A DNA stretch of 64,000 nucleotides from Guadua angustifolia (GCA_036346375.1 CM070515.1:6160423-6224422); one strand, 5' to 3'. Shown: positions 23,951 through 36,442, counted from the first letter of the stretch. Notes: generated from the letters alone by a model not told the origin. Numbers and translations are program-made.

Positions 23951-24688
23951 AGGTCCACCCCTGCGTTCAGCTATTAGCTAGCAGCCTCAGACGTTATCAG
24001 CTGCGTGCTTACACGTACTCACCGTGTATAAATCCAGCTGGACGTACGTCTAGATGGTCCTGCGGCGCATAAGCACGTACGGACGTAGTAGCGTAAGCAC
24101 ACACGTCATGACATGACATGCATGGCCGGTAGCCGGTCCCAGATTAGCCAACACGGGCCTCATCCGTCCAACTCCGGGCCCACTTTCCAGTCAAAGTAAC
24201 GTACGTGCAGCTAGAGCTAGCTCTCGTCACCTGCATCTGCATGTTTGCACGCGAGCGCACGTTTCCGCAGAAAGGAAGAGGGACTCGGGCCGGGCCTCGC
24301 ACGTGCGACAAAAAGTTGGTTTCCCAGGAAGGAAGACGGCATTTATCATTGGGTTGGGTCAGCAGAGCAGTGGGCGCCAGTCGAGAGAACATCCACACCG
24401 CTGGTTCCTAACCTACGCTCCCTATTTTCTTCTCTATACGTCCTTTCAGAACGCGTCCTGCCTGCCAACCTTTTTAAAACTTTTACCGGTAAGATGCGCA
24501 AACGAACGTATTTGAATTTAACACGTCGTAAAAAAATAATATTGCTAGATTCGTTATAAAGAATACTTCCGCGTTGTTGTACTTTTCATACTTTTTTTAT
24601 TACCATGTAACTAAAAAAAATGAATGGTCAAAATTGTGTATTGGAATCCATACGCATCGATGTCATAGGTAAAACAGAATTGAGCTAG
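23951..24688. other. Intergenic spacer
   Basis: Mixed-composition DNA with repeated acgtacg/cacgt motifs between 24000 and 24210. No gene or transposon recognised. Confidence 0.4.
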
Positions 24689-24949
24689 TAAATCCTCGGT
24701 CACAAATAATTGTAGTTTTGGATATAAGTGTAGCTAAATTTTTGAAATTTCATCTATCAAATGTTTTTAAATATTTAAATTAGATACATAAAAATCATAT
24801 ATGTAGATTTTTCTTGAAAAATACTTCCATAATATTATAATTTTATCGGGGTTTGTAAATATATTATAATAAAAATTAGCGGACAAAGTTATATTTTAGA
24901 GATTGTGTTGATGCCTAAAACGGCAATAATTTGTGACCGGATGGAGTAA
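24689..24949 (+). repeat. Stowaway-like MITE, copy 1
   Basis: Ends resemble the CTCCCTCCG-type Stowaway termini (aatcctcggtcac on the left, gaccggatggagta on the right), next to TA. Internally it closely matches 36443-36692 in the same direction (ttttggatat..gt..agctaa, gatgcctaaaa.g). Confidence 0.7.
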
Positions 24950-25339
24950 TACTTTACTTTCTTCGTGTACTAATCTACACAATTAGCTCACCCGTTTTAG
25001 TAGAGGTTCTCATGAGGTGGGGAAAACATCTAGGTCCAACAAGCAAGACATTGTTAAGTTGTTGCATTCAAGATGAGCAAATATGTATTAAGGATAATAT
25101 CATGTGACAATAAATGAATCGCATAAACAAGAATAACCGCAAGTTTTGGACATATTTTCCGAATTAATGAATACCATTTGACAATTGTACAACTCTGAAG
25201 TTATAAGGTTTGCGTGGAGCGCTACGGCTTTATTTATTACTTCCGTGAGCGAGGAAGAAACAAACTTTCCTCTAATGTTGCTCAAATCGACCGATTCAAC
25301 GCAGCTTTTAACCATCTTGCTATTTTTTTTAGCGATTTA

Positions 25340-28044
25340 TGGTTTGCATGTTGTGGCAAACATAAAATCCACATAGGTTATTTCCGACCTTCTTTGGTGG
25401 CATTGCAAATAAAACCTACGGTTAGTTCTAGAGTCACTATTAGGGGTTTGAAATAGAATTGTTGTGTATAGCGGATCCGGAAAGTTCAAATCATGTCTGA
25501 GTTTAGTCCAATCTTTCACGTGTTTGAACGCTTCTACAAGATTGCAAAAGGTTAGCCTAAGCCATTCCAATAGCAATATAAACCTGGAACAACTTACACG
25601 ACCATGTACGGAGGAAACGTGATTACCTGCTGAGTAATTTTGCGATAGGTACCAAGTCGTGGTTTCCACCACGTGCGGAATCAAGGTACTTAACCCGGTT
25701 TGTGGTCGGTTCAATTACAATTAGAACCCAATGAAACCTACACAGGTATATCACAATGGACAATGAATGAAACAGAGTTGTGTGCACAGTACAGACCAAA
25801 GTATAGCATGTGGTAGCACTTACCCTGGGTTATGGGGTATAAGTATGAGTTCTTTATCTTTTTGTGCTAGCAATGCCTCTGTGACGTATTCCTCGACCAT
25901 GTTTATATCATCATCCATTGTTTGCTTTGAGACTATATGTGGGTCGAGGAAACCGATCGATAGTTTCTTCCGTGTCGCTTCAAGTTGCATGTATCTATAT
26001 ATACAAAGGCGAATTATATATATATTGGAGGACATTTATCACTATTAGACGAATGTAGACTGTGATAGCGCACACTTACAAGGTCTAGCATCTTATGAGT
26101 GCGGCGTCGATGGCGTCGAGGTTGTAGAGATGGAACAAGTCCAGAAAATCGACCGTGAAGAAGCCCCCACGAAGTCGTTGAATAGATGTTCATACTTGAA
26201 CATAACGCGATACTTGTTGTGCGCTCACGCTCTAGCTTTCCAAATTCTTGGGTGTACCACTTATGCAATTGTTGGCAAGATATACTAAGTGAAGTTACGC
26301 TGCCTTTCGTTAGTAACGCTCTCCTAACTTGTATTGTTTAGCCAACTCGGCAGATGGATAGTCGACTTGTTCTTGCCTTTCTTTCTTCTATTTGCCCTTG
26401 CCTTTCTTTGTTTTGTATGAACCCTTCACGGGAGAGGAATGGGCAGGAAAGAGGTCAACGTTATGTACATCAAGTGGAGTCTGCTCTCAGACTGCTGATT
26501 TGGTAGCCAACTGATCAGACAGCGATACAATAGGCGAATCGGATCGTCGCGGTTGTTGCATGACGAAGGACGAAAGCAGGAGATGTCATTGCTAGGCCAT
26601 TGGATGAATGTGCCAATGGCATCCCCAAGTTTCACGATCTCGCTGCTTACGGCTTCAGAGATCGACAATTTTGAAACTATCAAATACCCGTCCACATTGA
26701 CCTTGGTGAAACCCGCGCTATGATGGTACTGTGCACCATGGTCCCTTTGGGGATGGACACGCCATGCCCCCAAGCAAATGTCGGTGAGCGGTGCCATTGC
26801 TAATTCTCACTTGGAGATTGCACTGCGGCCAGCCTTTAATGTCACATCTGAGATAAGTCCCGCTATGTTCATCTTGGTCACTTGGAGGAACGGATGCACA
26901 GCTGCTCTTATGGACAGTGGGGCTGACTTGCGGACATACTTCTGGGGCTTGTGCAGTATTTCTTTCTTGATTGGTGAGCCTTTCCTCGAGGATTCGTATC
27001 CTTTCATAAAATTCTTCTCTCAGTTCTCCCCTCAACTCTTCTCTCAACTCTCCTCTCAACTTGTCCTCCAAATTCTTTATAAGATTTGACTCGCGCTCGG
27101 CTTTAGTTCTCTTCTTACTTCGGTATATGTGGAAATCGTCTGGGAATCCAGTTTTCCATGGAACAAAAACCCCTTTGCCTCTTGTACGACCAGGGTGTTC
27201 CTTGTTTCCCAAGGCTATGGACAGTGCATCTTTCTCTCTGTCTGGGAAAAAGGAGCCATCGCACGATTGTGTACTCAACGCTACCTGCAAGATCCGGACA
27301 AGTTATTTCACTTATGAAGTCATGGACTAATTACGTAAAATTGGTAGTTCGATTTATATATTACCAGGCGTTGGCAGACTTCCTCGTCCGCGGGGTTTCT
27401 GAAGAGACGGCTATGAGGACGTGGCATCGACCTCGCTCGCTCTTAGCGCCTCTCGCACGCTCATCTGTGCGGACCGGCGGAAATGGCGCGATACCCTCCT
27501 CGTCCTCTCTCGTCCCCATTGGCTCTCTTCCCCGTAGCAGCGGCGTGCAGTCTCGTGGGGTGAGTGTTCCTTGCTTGCAAGGCCTTGTTTGCTTCAACGT
27601 GGCCTTGCACTTAATTCGGCTCGTGGTCTTCATCCCAACAAAACGCCTCCACGTGTCCTCATCAATGAACCCATACTTCGAGTATGGAACCGAGATCCTT
27701 CTTGACGTAGTCTCGTAAAGCGTATGCTTAAAGGTCTTCCATGCCTTTCCCGCGCTAGCGGAAGCATACCGTCGCACTAGGGGAGCGGATTCTTCCGGAA
27801 TGTTGAATGATGAAAGGATTTCCGTTAGCAAGGCATTGCGAGCCTCAATAGTCACCAACCTCCGAGAAGATAGCGTGATCGAACCCGTTCGGCCTACTAT
27901 CCCACACATACTCAAAATGCATTCGCCGCCTTTTTGGCTTTCTAGGGCCCCATCATTTGGATCGATCTCTGTAATGGTATATCGGTTCGTTGTTCTTTTG
28001 TTTGGTCCTCTTGCGGTATGGGTCGATTCTTCTTTTGAGGGCAC
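25340..28044 (-). pseudogene. CACTA second gene with C-terminal Ulp1-like (C48) protease, degenerate
   Basis: Open segments 28044-27361 (227 codons, with NKRTTNRYTITEIDPNDG near the start) and 27290-26718 match the second gene of grass CACTA elements as I recall it. The second segment includes EHPGRTRGKG and a charged coiled coil built from GELREEL repeats. Fragments at 26700-26020 continue the homology. The end is a Ulp1-type cysteine protease. IGFLDPHIV and HNPG precede HWVLIVIEP (catalytic His codon at 25733-25731), and NLCGFYVCHNM follows with the catalytic Cys at 25373-25371. Ulp1 proteases remove SUMO from proteins; in transposons their role is unknown. Several stops and frame changes indicate a dead copy. 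Confidence 0.72.
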
Positions 28045-28174
28045 ATCATGTCCTTGGCATTTATGGATTAGAGGACGACATCTTCTTTACAAGTTAAAAT
28101 AGTTTCAAAGTAACTAAAAGTGAAGAACAAATAAAATCACATTAGAGTGAATGAGTTTGTTATACTTGCATCTA

Positions 28175-28286
28175 AAAGAACTAGCCTAAATGGCTTGTTA
28201 TTAGCCTTTTCAAAGAACTAGCCTAGATGGCTTGTTATTAGCCTTTTAAAAGAACTAGCCTAGATGGCTTGTTATTAGCCTTCTAG
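28175..28286. repeat. Minisatellite, three 37-bp units
   Basis: The motif agaactagcct followed by a tggcttgttattagcc core starts at 28177, 28214 and 28251, an exact 37-bp period. It lies between the two CACTA genes. Confidence 0.85.
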
Positions 28287-28751
28287 CAAAAGAAGCGAAC
28301 TAGGAGGTTGCCAACTTAATAAAAATTTCGCGGACCTCCCCAAAACTAGGACATCCACACAATGAGACAAGCGTAAGAATACATATGGATTCAACCATTT
28401 GGCGATTAATGAATAATTGAATGTAAGCTCGGGATCTCACATATGAACATGTACACGATTACGAATAAAGCAATTAGCATAAAGCTCATATTGATTGTTT
28501 GAATGTTCTCGGATGTCGGGTTGCCTTAAAAGGCCCTCCTCGCCACAATGGACAAGTAATAGACTAGATTGTGACAACTTTATCTCAATAATGATTTAAT
28601 ACTTGATAAAGTTAAGTATAAATCTACTCAATTGGTTATCTTATATGCATATTCACTAACTAAGCATATAAAGACAGTTTGCAATAGAGCTAATCAAATA
28701 TATATATATATATATATTTTAGATCAAAAGGTTTCCACTTGCTTTTATTCC

Positions 28752-28845
28752 AGACCATGTACAACCACAAAGATGTACAACCACGGCATGTACAACCACG
28801 GCACCATCTCACATATGAACAAGTACAACCACAAAGCACCATCGC
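28752..28845. repeat. Short tandem repeat of a tgtacaaccac motif
   Basis: At least four copies of a (tg/ag)tacaaccac-type unit with variable spacing, within the CACTA inter-gene region. A (TA)n tract lies nearby at about 28698-28720. Confidence 0.6.
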
Positions 28846-29193
28846 TCCTAGCCAACCGTAACAAAGACATTTTAACTAGTTCTTGCAGCTCATCGGGCTC
28901 TAAACAACTTGAAAGCAAACATCACCGCCGAACTCACACTAATCAAATATATATATATGAAAGTGAAATTGATTTGCTAAGATTTGTTGTCACAATTAGT
29001 CTATTCCATCCCTAAATCATCATCGAACATTAAGCCCACACGCAAGGTCCCCAAGCCATGAGATCGACCGCCCTTTGCAAGTCCGAGAATAATCACGTAA
29101 AGTGTCCTGAACTCACTAACTAGCAGAGCAACACCGAAAAATAGAGCAAATGGCAGCAAAGGCCTCCAGATCGAGCGGCCTCTAGCTCGATGG

Positions 29194-29427
29194 CTAGTCC
29201 CAGAAATACTCACGGTTGAAGCCCGAAGGAGGACGCCGAGGCCGGGAGGACGCCGAGGAGGACGCCGAGGTCGGGGAGGCCGGGAGGACGCCGAGGCGGG
29301 GAGGACGCCGGGAGGGGAGGACGCGAGGCCGGGACGCCGGGAGGGGGAGGACGCCGGGAGGGGGAGGACGCCGAGGGGGAGGCCGCCATGAGGCAAAACG
29401 TCTCAAAGGTTTAGGGTTGGCGGCCAT
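29194..29427 (-). CDS. Short Arg/Pro-rich ORF over a minisatellite, doubtful gene
   Basis: An ATG at 29427-29425 opens 77 codons. They begin MAANPKPLRRFAS and then read through a GGAGGACGCCGAG-type minisatellite (29220-29390), giving a Pro/Arg-rich sequence without a known domain. A TATA-like element (29452-29461) precedes it by only about 30 bp, so transcription would start almost at the ATG. It could be the first exon of the CACTA second gene, or a chance ORF. Confidence 0.25.
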   Translation of the reverse strand: MAANPKPLRRFASWRPPPRRPPPPGVLPLPASRPRVLPSRRPPRLGVLPASPTSASSSASSRPRRPPSGFNREYFWD

Positions 29428-29478
29428 GAATGAGATCTGCTTGTGGCATGAGATATATATAGGAGAGCACATCACGCA

Positions 29479-29710
29479 CGGTTCTATAATATAGCGATGC
29501 AGCGATGATATATCACGTGACGGTTCTATAATAGAACGATGCATGATGTTTAGATATGAGCGGTTCTATAATAGAACAAATCAGTGATGTTGTGACATCA
29601 CGACGGTTATATAATAGAACCGCCTCTCGATATTGAGATATCACGAGACGGTTAGGTAACATAACCGTCAGGACAAATAACATCACTGCATCGTTATGTT
29701 AAAGAACCGC
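29479..29710. promoter_or_regulatory. Array of six short palindromes, probable CACTA transposase-binding repeats
   Basis: Units of the form cggttctataatagaaccg, complete or partial, start at 29479, 29521, 29561, 29604, 29649 and 29693, about 40-45 bp apart. CACTA elements carry clusters of short subterminal repeats bound by their own proteins. Here the array lies between the two CACTA genes, just upstream of a minus-strand TATA-like element. The role as binding sites is inference. Confidence 0.5.
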
Positions 29711-30260
29711 TCGATATATACTCGCTCATCGACATTCACTTGTCGGTTGATTGATCGACTCTTATGCATGCCACTTTGTTGTATCTTCGGGAAAGTTGTC
29801 TTTAACAGAATATAGATCAGATCGTGGTTGAAGTGGAGATTCTAATTCTCAATTCAAACCCTAAAATCTGAGAGCAATCACATACAACTATTTCCATATT
29901 GCCAAAGTAGACATGATTACGTTCTTGTCATCAATTATGTCCGAATGGCCATCTTTGAATCGTGTATTTGGAATCATATTGATATTAACGAATAAATCGT
30001 GCTCTTATACTTGCATCTTTTCCATCAATCCAGATGCTTCACAAGCTACTTACAAAGATCATCACAATCATATATACATAATTCGATGTTTCTGAAGCTA
30101 CTTACAAAGATCATCACAATCATATGTACAAAGCATGATGGGTCGATCATCTTTACAATAGCATTAATGTAATATTATTACACATGAAAATTAGTAAGCA
30201 TGATGACAATGCACCCTTCTCATAACTACGCCACCACATGCTTATTCTTTTGTATGAAAA
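29711..30260. other. CACTA inter-gene spacer with a 52-bp tandem duplication
   Basis: AT-rich. The motif aagctacttacaaagatc is repeated at 30043 and 30095, a period of 52 bp. No ORF of note. Confidence 0.6.
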
Positions 30261-33200
30261 TTAGCCCTTCATGATGATCGACGCGTGTGTAGCTTGCTTC
30301 CTCATGTTGTTCTTCAGGACCGGGATGTCATTTCCGATAGGTGGCAACTCATCAAATTGATTGTACTCTTCCTCATCTACTACATTCTCAACTCCGACAA
30401 TTCTCCTTTTTCCCTGAAGAACTACGTGGCGCTTCTTCTTTGACTGGTCGGTTACATAGAAGACTTGAACAACTTGGTTAGCGAGTGCGAATGGTTCGCC
30501 TTGGTATCCGGACACGCTCGAGGTCCACAAAGAGTGATGCCATTCCCTGTCGACCTTCACGTCTTTGGAGGTGGACCCAACGGCACCGAAATAGGGAATC
30601 TTGAAAAGTACGTAGTCGAGCTCCCATATCTCCTCTATGAACCCATAGTAGGAGCTCCTCGTCAACCAGTAGGTATTATTGAATGCATCTATCACGGACA
30701 CCACTGCTCGGTTTGTGCTCTTCATATCCTGATCTCGTGTAAAATGTGTACCCATTTAAGTCATATCCTTTCCATGTGACAACCGTAAAGTTGGTCCTTT
30801 TGCCAACCATGTCGAAAGTCATCCGACGAGCTCCCGATGATAGGTCGCTCCTTCAACCATTTGTTGAGCTGAAGGTTATCTTTGTCTCGTGATCCAAGAC
30901 TCTGCCAGGCTTGGATTCTCTTGCCTTAGCCATTGCTTGTGCTTTCGACGATATAGGCGGACACTACTGACCATGTGTTGCAAAACCGTGAAATGGGCTC
31001 GAGCATAATCAACCGAATCAGCGTGATTGCTTTCCTTCCGATGGTCCTCATACCACTCGAGCCTCCTCATGGCGAGATCGAGGCACACCTATTGGTTCGA
31101 CACAGGCCATGTAATCGACGCAGAACTTGACGGTCTCTTCATTGCATAACCTTCGACAATGCTACCCTCCTGGACGAGATCGATTCCAGACGAAGACTTG
31201 AGAATTCCATGTACCTCTCGAACGGGTACATGCTACGAGGAACACTCTGGCGCATATCTTTATCTCTCACAAGGTGAACAATGAGATGGACCATGATATC
31301 GAAAAATGATGGAGGAAATACATCTCAAGATTACATAGAGTCATCACCATCTCGACTTGCAGAGCATCTAGTCCTTCGGGATCGATGACCTTCGGCGATT
31401 GTGTTAAAGAAATAACACACCTAGTGATTGTCTCACGGACCTTGACCGCAAAATACTTCTAATTGCGACAGGAGCATCTGTGTCATCAAGACATGACAAT
31501 CATGAGACTTCATGCCGATTAATTTCAAATCTTCCAACTAAACAAGTCTCTTCATGTTGGAGGAGCTAACCGACGGAACTTTCACACCATGCAAGCACCG
31601 CACGATTCGGTTCTTTCGGCCTTTGACAGAGTATAACAAGCGAGGTTCCAAGTACGCACGGCCTTTATCGCTTCTCTTCGGTGCTAACTCGTGTCTTATG
31701 CCCATATCGACCAAGTCAAGCCGTGCGCTGATACCATCCTTTGTTTTACCCTTAATGTTGAGTAAGAGACCAATCACACCGTTACAGATATTCTTCTCAC
31801 GCATGACATCGATGCGTTGGCGAACTTCTAGGTGCTCCCAAGAAGGTAGGTCCCGCATATTGATCTCTTCTTCCACATGCTCTTTTCACGGGTACTTGAT
31901 TTACGCCCCTTTCCATACGCAACATCCAAATCCTTAACAATGTCATGAACATCTCTCCCGCTCAAACGCCTTGGAGCTGGACCATTTTCGTTCCTTCCGT
32001 CGAAAAGTTGCTTCATCTTGCGATATGGGTGATTCCTCCAAGGAACCTACTGATGACGCATGTACACGGTTTTATGGGAGTGATTGACCATAAACTCTCG
32101 GTATCATCTAAGCGGTGAGTGCGTGCTTTGGTTCCTTTTGTACTGCCCGATGAAAGTTAGCAAGGGCGGGGTAATCATTTATGGTGCGGAACAACAAGCA
32201 AAGGCAAAGTAAAGTTCTCTCGTTTGTACGCATCCCATACGTGTACCGGTAGAACTCCACAGTGTTTTAGATCTTCCACAAATGGAGCTAGGTACACATC
32301 AATATCGTTCCTGTGTTGTTTCGGTCCTTGGATAAGCACAGCACAACATAATGTACTTCCGCTTCATACACAACCAAGGAGGAAGGTTGTAGATACTGAG
32401 ATTTACGCCAAGTGCTATCTTGCATCACGCTTCATGTTACCGAAAGGATTCATTCCATCCATCTCAATCCAAACCTTATATTTCTCGGATCCGCACCGAA
32501 TTCTTGAAAGCTCATGCCGATGTTTCTCCACCGGATGGAATCGGCAGGTGCCTTAACATTCCATCATTCTTACGCCCTCAAAGTGCCAACGCAATGCAGC
32601 TTTTGCCTCCTTTGGGTTCGCAAACAAACGCTTCAAACGGGAATTACAGCAGATACCATGCCACCTTAGCAGAGGACCTTTTTCAACTCAATGCTCTCGC
32701 CATCATCATCTGAATAACTCTTACGCTTGTCTTGGGATGCGTTGCACACGGACATATATGCAAGTTTGTGTACTCTTTGCAGACAGGATCTGATCGTTTG
32801 GACATGCATGTATTCTTTCTACTTCCATTCCCAAGGGACAAAGAACTCCGCTTGGCTTTGTAGGTGCTTGTCGGCAACTCGCTTCCCTCTGGAAGCATGT
32901 CCGCCAATAGACGAATATTGTTGTGGAAACTCTTTGTCGGACCAACCGTTGCTTGCCTTCAATTTGAGTAGTTGAAGCACGGATGATAACCTTGTGTATT
33001 TCAACTTGCACCCCGCGAACAAAGGTTTCTCCGAGTTCTCCATTAAGCCACGAACTGGCCCATATTCCCTGTCATCAAGGTTTCTTCGCATCGCGTAGCA
33101 TCTCGATCCAAATTGTCATCGTGCAACTTTGTCCTCATCGGAAGCACAATCGATATGATCATCGACATATCATTGACATCGTCGACGATATTAACACTAC

Positions 33201-33450
33201 TTGTCGCTTCAGTATATTATGCTCTTCGCCATGACCGGTCCAACATGTATAGCCCTTTTGAAACCCCTTCGAATCAAGTGTGCCGATCTGCTGTTGAATT
33301 TCAAACATCTTCAGATTTTCGCAATCAATGCACGGACATGACATGAATTGCACCCTTATTAAACATATCCTCCTCTGCGGCTCTTTTGAAAGTGGAGACG
33401 CCATTAAGGTACTCGGATCGTCACGGTTCTCGGTACATCCACTTCGATCT
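30261..33450 (-). pseudogene. CACTA TNP2-like transposase, degenerate
   Basis: Homology runs from about 33450 (the NGVSTFKRAAEEDMFNKG region, then CIDCENLKMFEIQ) through decayed middle parts. These include VHVWDAYKRE near 32220, RLSGRDVHDIVKD near 31960 and RIDVMREKNICNGVIG with LLNIKGKTKDG near 31750. It ends in the DUF4216-like part (YYGFIEEIWELDY, GKRRIVGVENVVDEEEYNQ; 30755-30261). These are hallmarks of grass TNP2-type CACTA transposases, which cut and move the element. The longest intact piece is 164 codons, and many stops and frameshifts separate the pieces. It is nonfunctional. Confidence 0.82.
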
Positions 33451-34301
33451 ATCTACGCTACACATGTAACACTTAGTGTTAAATATTAAGTGCACTGTGT
33501 AGTCGTATGCACACATTCTTAAACTAATTATGCAATTACATACCTTAATTACATCACAAAGAAATAATTAACAAAATTCAAATTAATCTTCAATATAATA
33601 ATGAAATTAGAACCCATTACTAATCTTAGATCACCAAAAGACTTGAATTGATTTATAAGCTAGATCTAAACAATCTTTAAATTCTATCCTTAACAAGCTA
33701 GCTAGCTACATCATGATCGAATATTATATTATGCAAATAGAACCATTACTAGCTAACCTTATTCATCAAAAACCAACACATGGTTCTACAAGCGAGATCT
33801 AAAAAATCATCAAAAATTCCTTCCTTATCAAGCTAGATGTTGAATATAATGCAATTAAAACACATTACTAACCAAATATCACAAACAACATATGGATCCA
33901 GCTACAATTAAGCTAGATCTAACCAAACAATCTTTAAATTAATTCTCTCTAACCAACCTAGATATATATTGAATTGGATGCATGCAATTAGAGAACTCAT
34001 TACTAACCTTAGATCACCAAAATCAAATGAATCTAATATCACCCTTCAAATGCTAATGTACCCATTTTCACTTGTCGGATATATGTATCTCCTCGGGGGA
34101 AAAAATATAGGCATGCTTAGGCGTTGTTTGGGAGGCTCAATCCTGATTGGAATCTTTATGGTTGGCAATTGGTCCAGTTCGATTCCAATTCCAAGCTCGG
34201 CTCGTTCAAGGATCGTAAGCTCGTAAGCTTGGCTCGGTCCGATTCCAATTTCCCATTTCACTCATGCGTGAGGCTTTCATATGAATCCACACTGTCAGAC
34301 C
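33451..34301. other. Spacer between the CACTA transposase and an orphan CACTA end
   Basis: AT-rich, with repeats of phrases such as ctagatctaa and cccattactaaccttagatcacc (two copies, about 33610 and 33995). It probably includes the 5' region of the CACTA element. No gene seen. Confidence 0.4.
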
Positions 34302-34313
34302 CACTACAAGAAA
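34302..34313 (+). repeat. Orphan CACTA terminal motif
   Basis: CACTACAAGAAA is the canonical start of a CACTA element, but it points to the right, away from the TNP2 gene. No inverted partner (TTTCTTGTAGTG) was found downstream within the window. Confidence 0.45.
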
Positions 34314-34691
34314 TGATCGATTTTAAAAACTGTAATTTTGTGATATAAACTCTCCTAAAATACGTAGTTTCATAAAATAAAAACTAAAATATATAGTTTT
34401 TATAGTTTGTATAAAACATATATGTAGTTTTGTGAAATTTACCTAAAAATATATAATCGGTGTATGTACGTCCACGTACATAAAAAAATTGAAGAGTCTG
34501 CATGCAAGCGGTGGCGTTCAGTAATTAATTCTCGGAAATGTCACATTTTTTTTTTGGAAAAGCCACTTTTCTTGGGTCTGCTTTTTCTATAATTAATGTC
34601 AATAATATTATAGCTTGTTACTAGAGGAGAGAATGATTAAATGATATTTTAGAGGTAACTATTCTAATAATTTGATACTATATAGTTTTTA

Positions 34692-34949
34692 ACTCTCCCC
34701 GTCTAAGTTTATGGGACATATTTTCCTTTGTCATATAAACTAAGAGGACATTAAAAATGACTAAACTACCCTTAATTACTATCTCTAAGTATTATATTGA
34801 ATACATGCATGTAAAGAATATCAAGTAAATTATTAGGGGTATAAAGGAAACACCACACTGATTTTTACATAGAAACATGAAATACATGTTACATTTATGA
34901 ATAAAACTATTAAAATATTATATCCTATAAATTTAGATCAAGGAAGTAC
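34692..34949 (+). repeat. Stowaway-like MITE, second subfamily
   Basis: The left end ctctccccgtctaagtttat and the right end, in reverse complement gtacttccttgatctaaatt, are related inverted ends of Stowaway type. It is about 258 bp and noncoding. Confidence 0.6.
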
Positions 34950-36442
34950 TAAAGTTTGTATTTAGACAAAAGGGAATGACCAGTTTAGACAGGGATGGTT
35001 CTACTAGTTTATTGGTTTCATAAAAAGGGCTTGGCTTGATTGATACTTGCATGGGTATGAAGCTTATTCGTCCCACTCTTCCCCTTTTGCTCATTAGAAA
35101 GATTAAATTGTACAGGACTAAATTTGCTTGTTGGAAGTGTCCTGAGCACTTTTGCCACGGCTTTATCGACCAGAAGAAGGTTGGGCTGATGTTAACCCGT
35201 CCTGGTTAGTGCTTACAGCGGATATCCTGTGAGGAACCAGCTGTATAGCGCAATCGTCTACCTTTTTGTTTGGTGCGCTAATCGCATCCACAAAGTTAAT
35301 TCCCTCGAAAAGAAAATTAAAATATGCTAAGAAGAAGAAGAAAAAGACCAGCGAATTTGCATATGAGTTCTTTTAATTAGAACAGCATGTCGACAAGGTT
35401 CGATTAATTAGAATCAAACTCTAGCCATTAGCAAAAAAAAAAAAGACAAAAATTGCCACATGTACCGGTTTTAAACTAACAACCGTTTTGGCCGGTCGGC
35501 CATTTGCATATAATTAGTTGGCTGGCTCTTTCTATGTCACTTTGCTAGCTTAATCTTGTATATAGCTGGCAATATCAATATATAGGGGCATGTATATATC
35601 TTTTCCTTTTCTTTTTGAGACAATTAGGCTCGTATAAAACTTCACATATGTATGCACAGATACTCCGCAAATACGTGCATAGAGCCTGGCCTACACACAC
35701 GTTCAGGTAGCGTTTCTGCCCTAGCTAGGTATAGAGAGATGATTTGAAAAGATGCTTCTTTACTTTTCTATGCTGAAAAATAGTTATAATTTTTTATAAA
35801 AGACTGTTTAACAAATAGTTAATTTTTTTCAGCAATAAGCTGTAATATATGACTTCTAAATTATAGAAAAATACTTAAAATTTAATCTATTTAAAAGTCT
35901 TGCTAGCTTTTTAAAAAATAGAACTGACTTAGAACCCGCCCTTGAAAGTAAAGCCTGGCTGCGTGCGTGTGGTCGGTCGTACGGACGGGCAGTGACGGAC
36001 GCGCGGGTTGACCCTCCAAGTCAAAACTACATTACACATCTACCTACTATTCTAATCAACGACCCATTTATGATGGTATTGGTATCACGTTCCAGCTGCT
36101 GCATGTACTGTAGCTGCGCGTGCGATGACCCAGCCGTTCCAGCGGTAGAATAGAAGTAGCACTTTGAACTGCTTGCTTCGTTGCTCCAATCTCATATTTT
36201 TACCCAGACGTATCTATAAAAAGTTATTATTATTTCTTATTATGTTTTTGATTGGTGTGTCTTACTTTATTTTATAGCAGTTAATGGCGTTAATAGTAGC
36301 TAAAGAGGAAAGATATATAAGGAAAAACAGTAAAAAAATTGTAGAATGGCATGCATTTATAAACGAAATGTGAAAGCTAGAATAGCATACATTTGGAAAT
36401 GAAGGGGTTACCCATAAGCAATTAACCAGTGCTACTATATGC
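34950..36442. other. Intergenic spacer
   Basis: AT-rich DNA. The stretch 35740-35945 (ctgaaaaatag .. agaactgacttagaa) resembles short grass MITEs with decayed ends, like the one near 8198-8470. No gene recognised. Confidence 0.4.

Larger units (their letters stand above)
25080..33450 (-). mobile_element. Decayed CACTA (En/Spm) transposon
   Basis: Contains, in minus-strand order, a TNP2-like transposase gene (33450-30261) and a second gene of the kind carried by grass CACTA elements, ending in a Ulp1 protease domain (28044-25340). Both are broken by stops and frameshifts. I did not find the CACTA terminal repeats in the expected orientation at either end, so the stated limits are those of the coding homology, not of the element. 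Confidence 0.8.

Noticed and set aside
28698..28720. TA tract as a possible MITE border
   Set aside because: No inverted ends were found on either side; it is kept only as a simple repeat.
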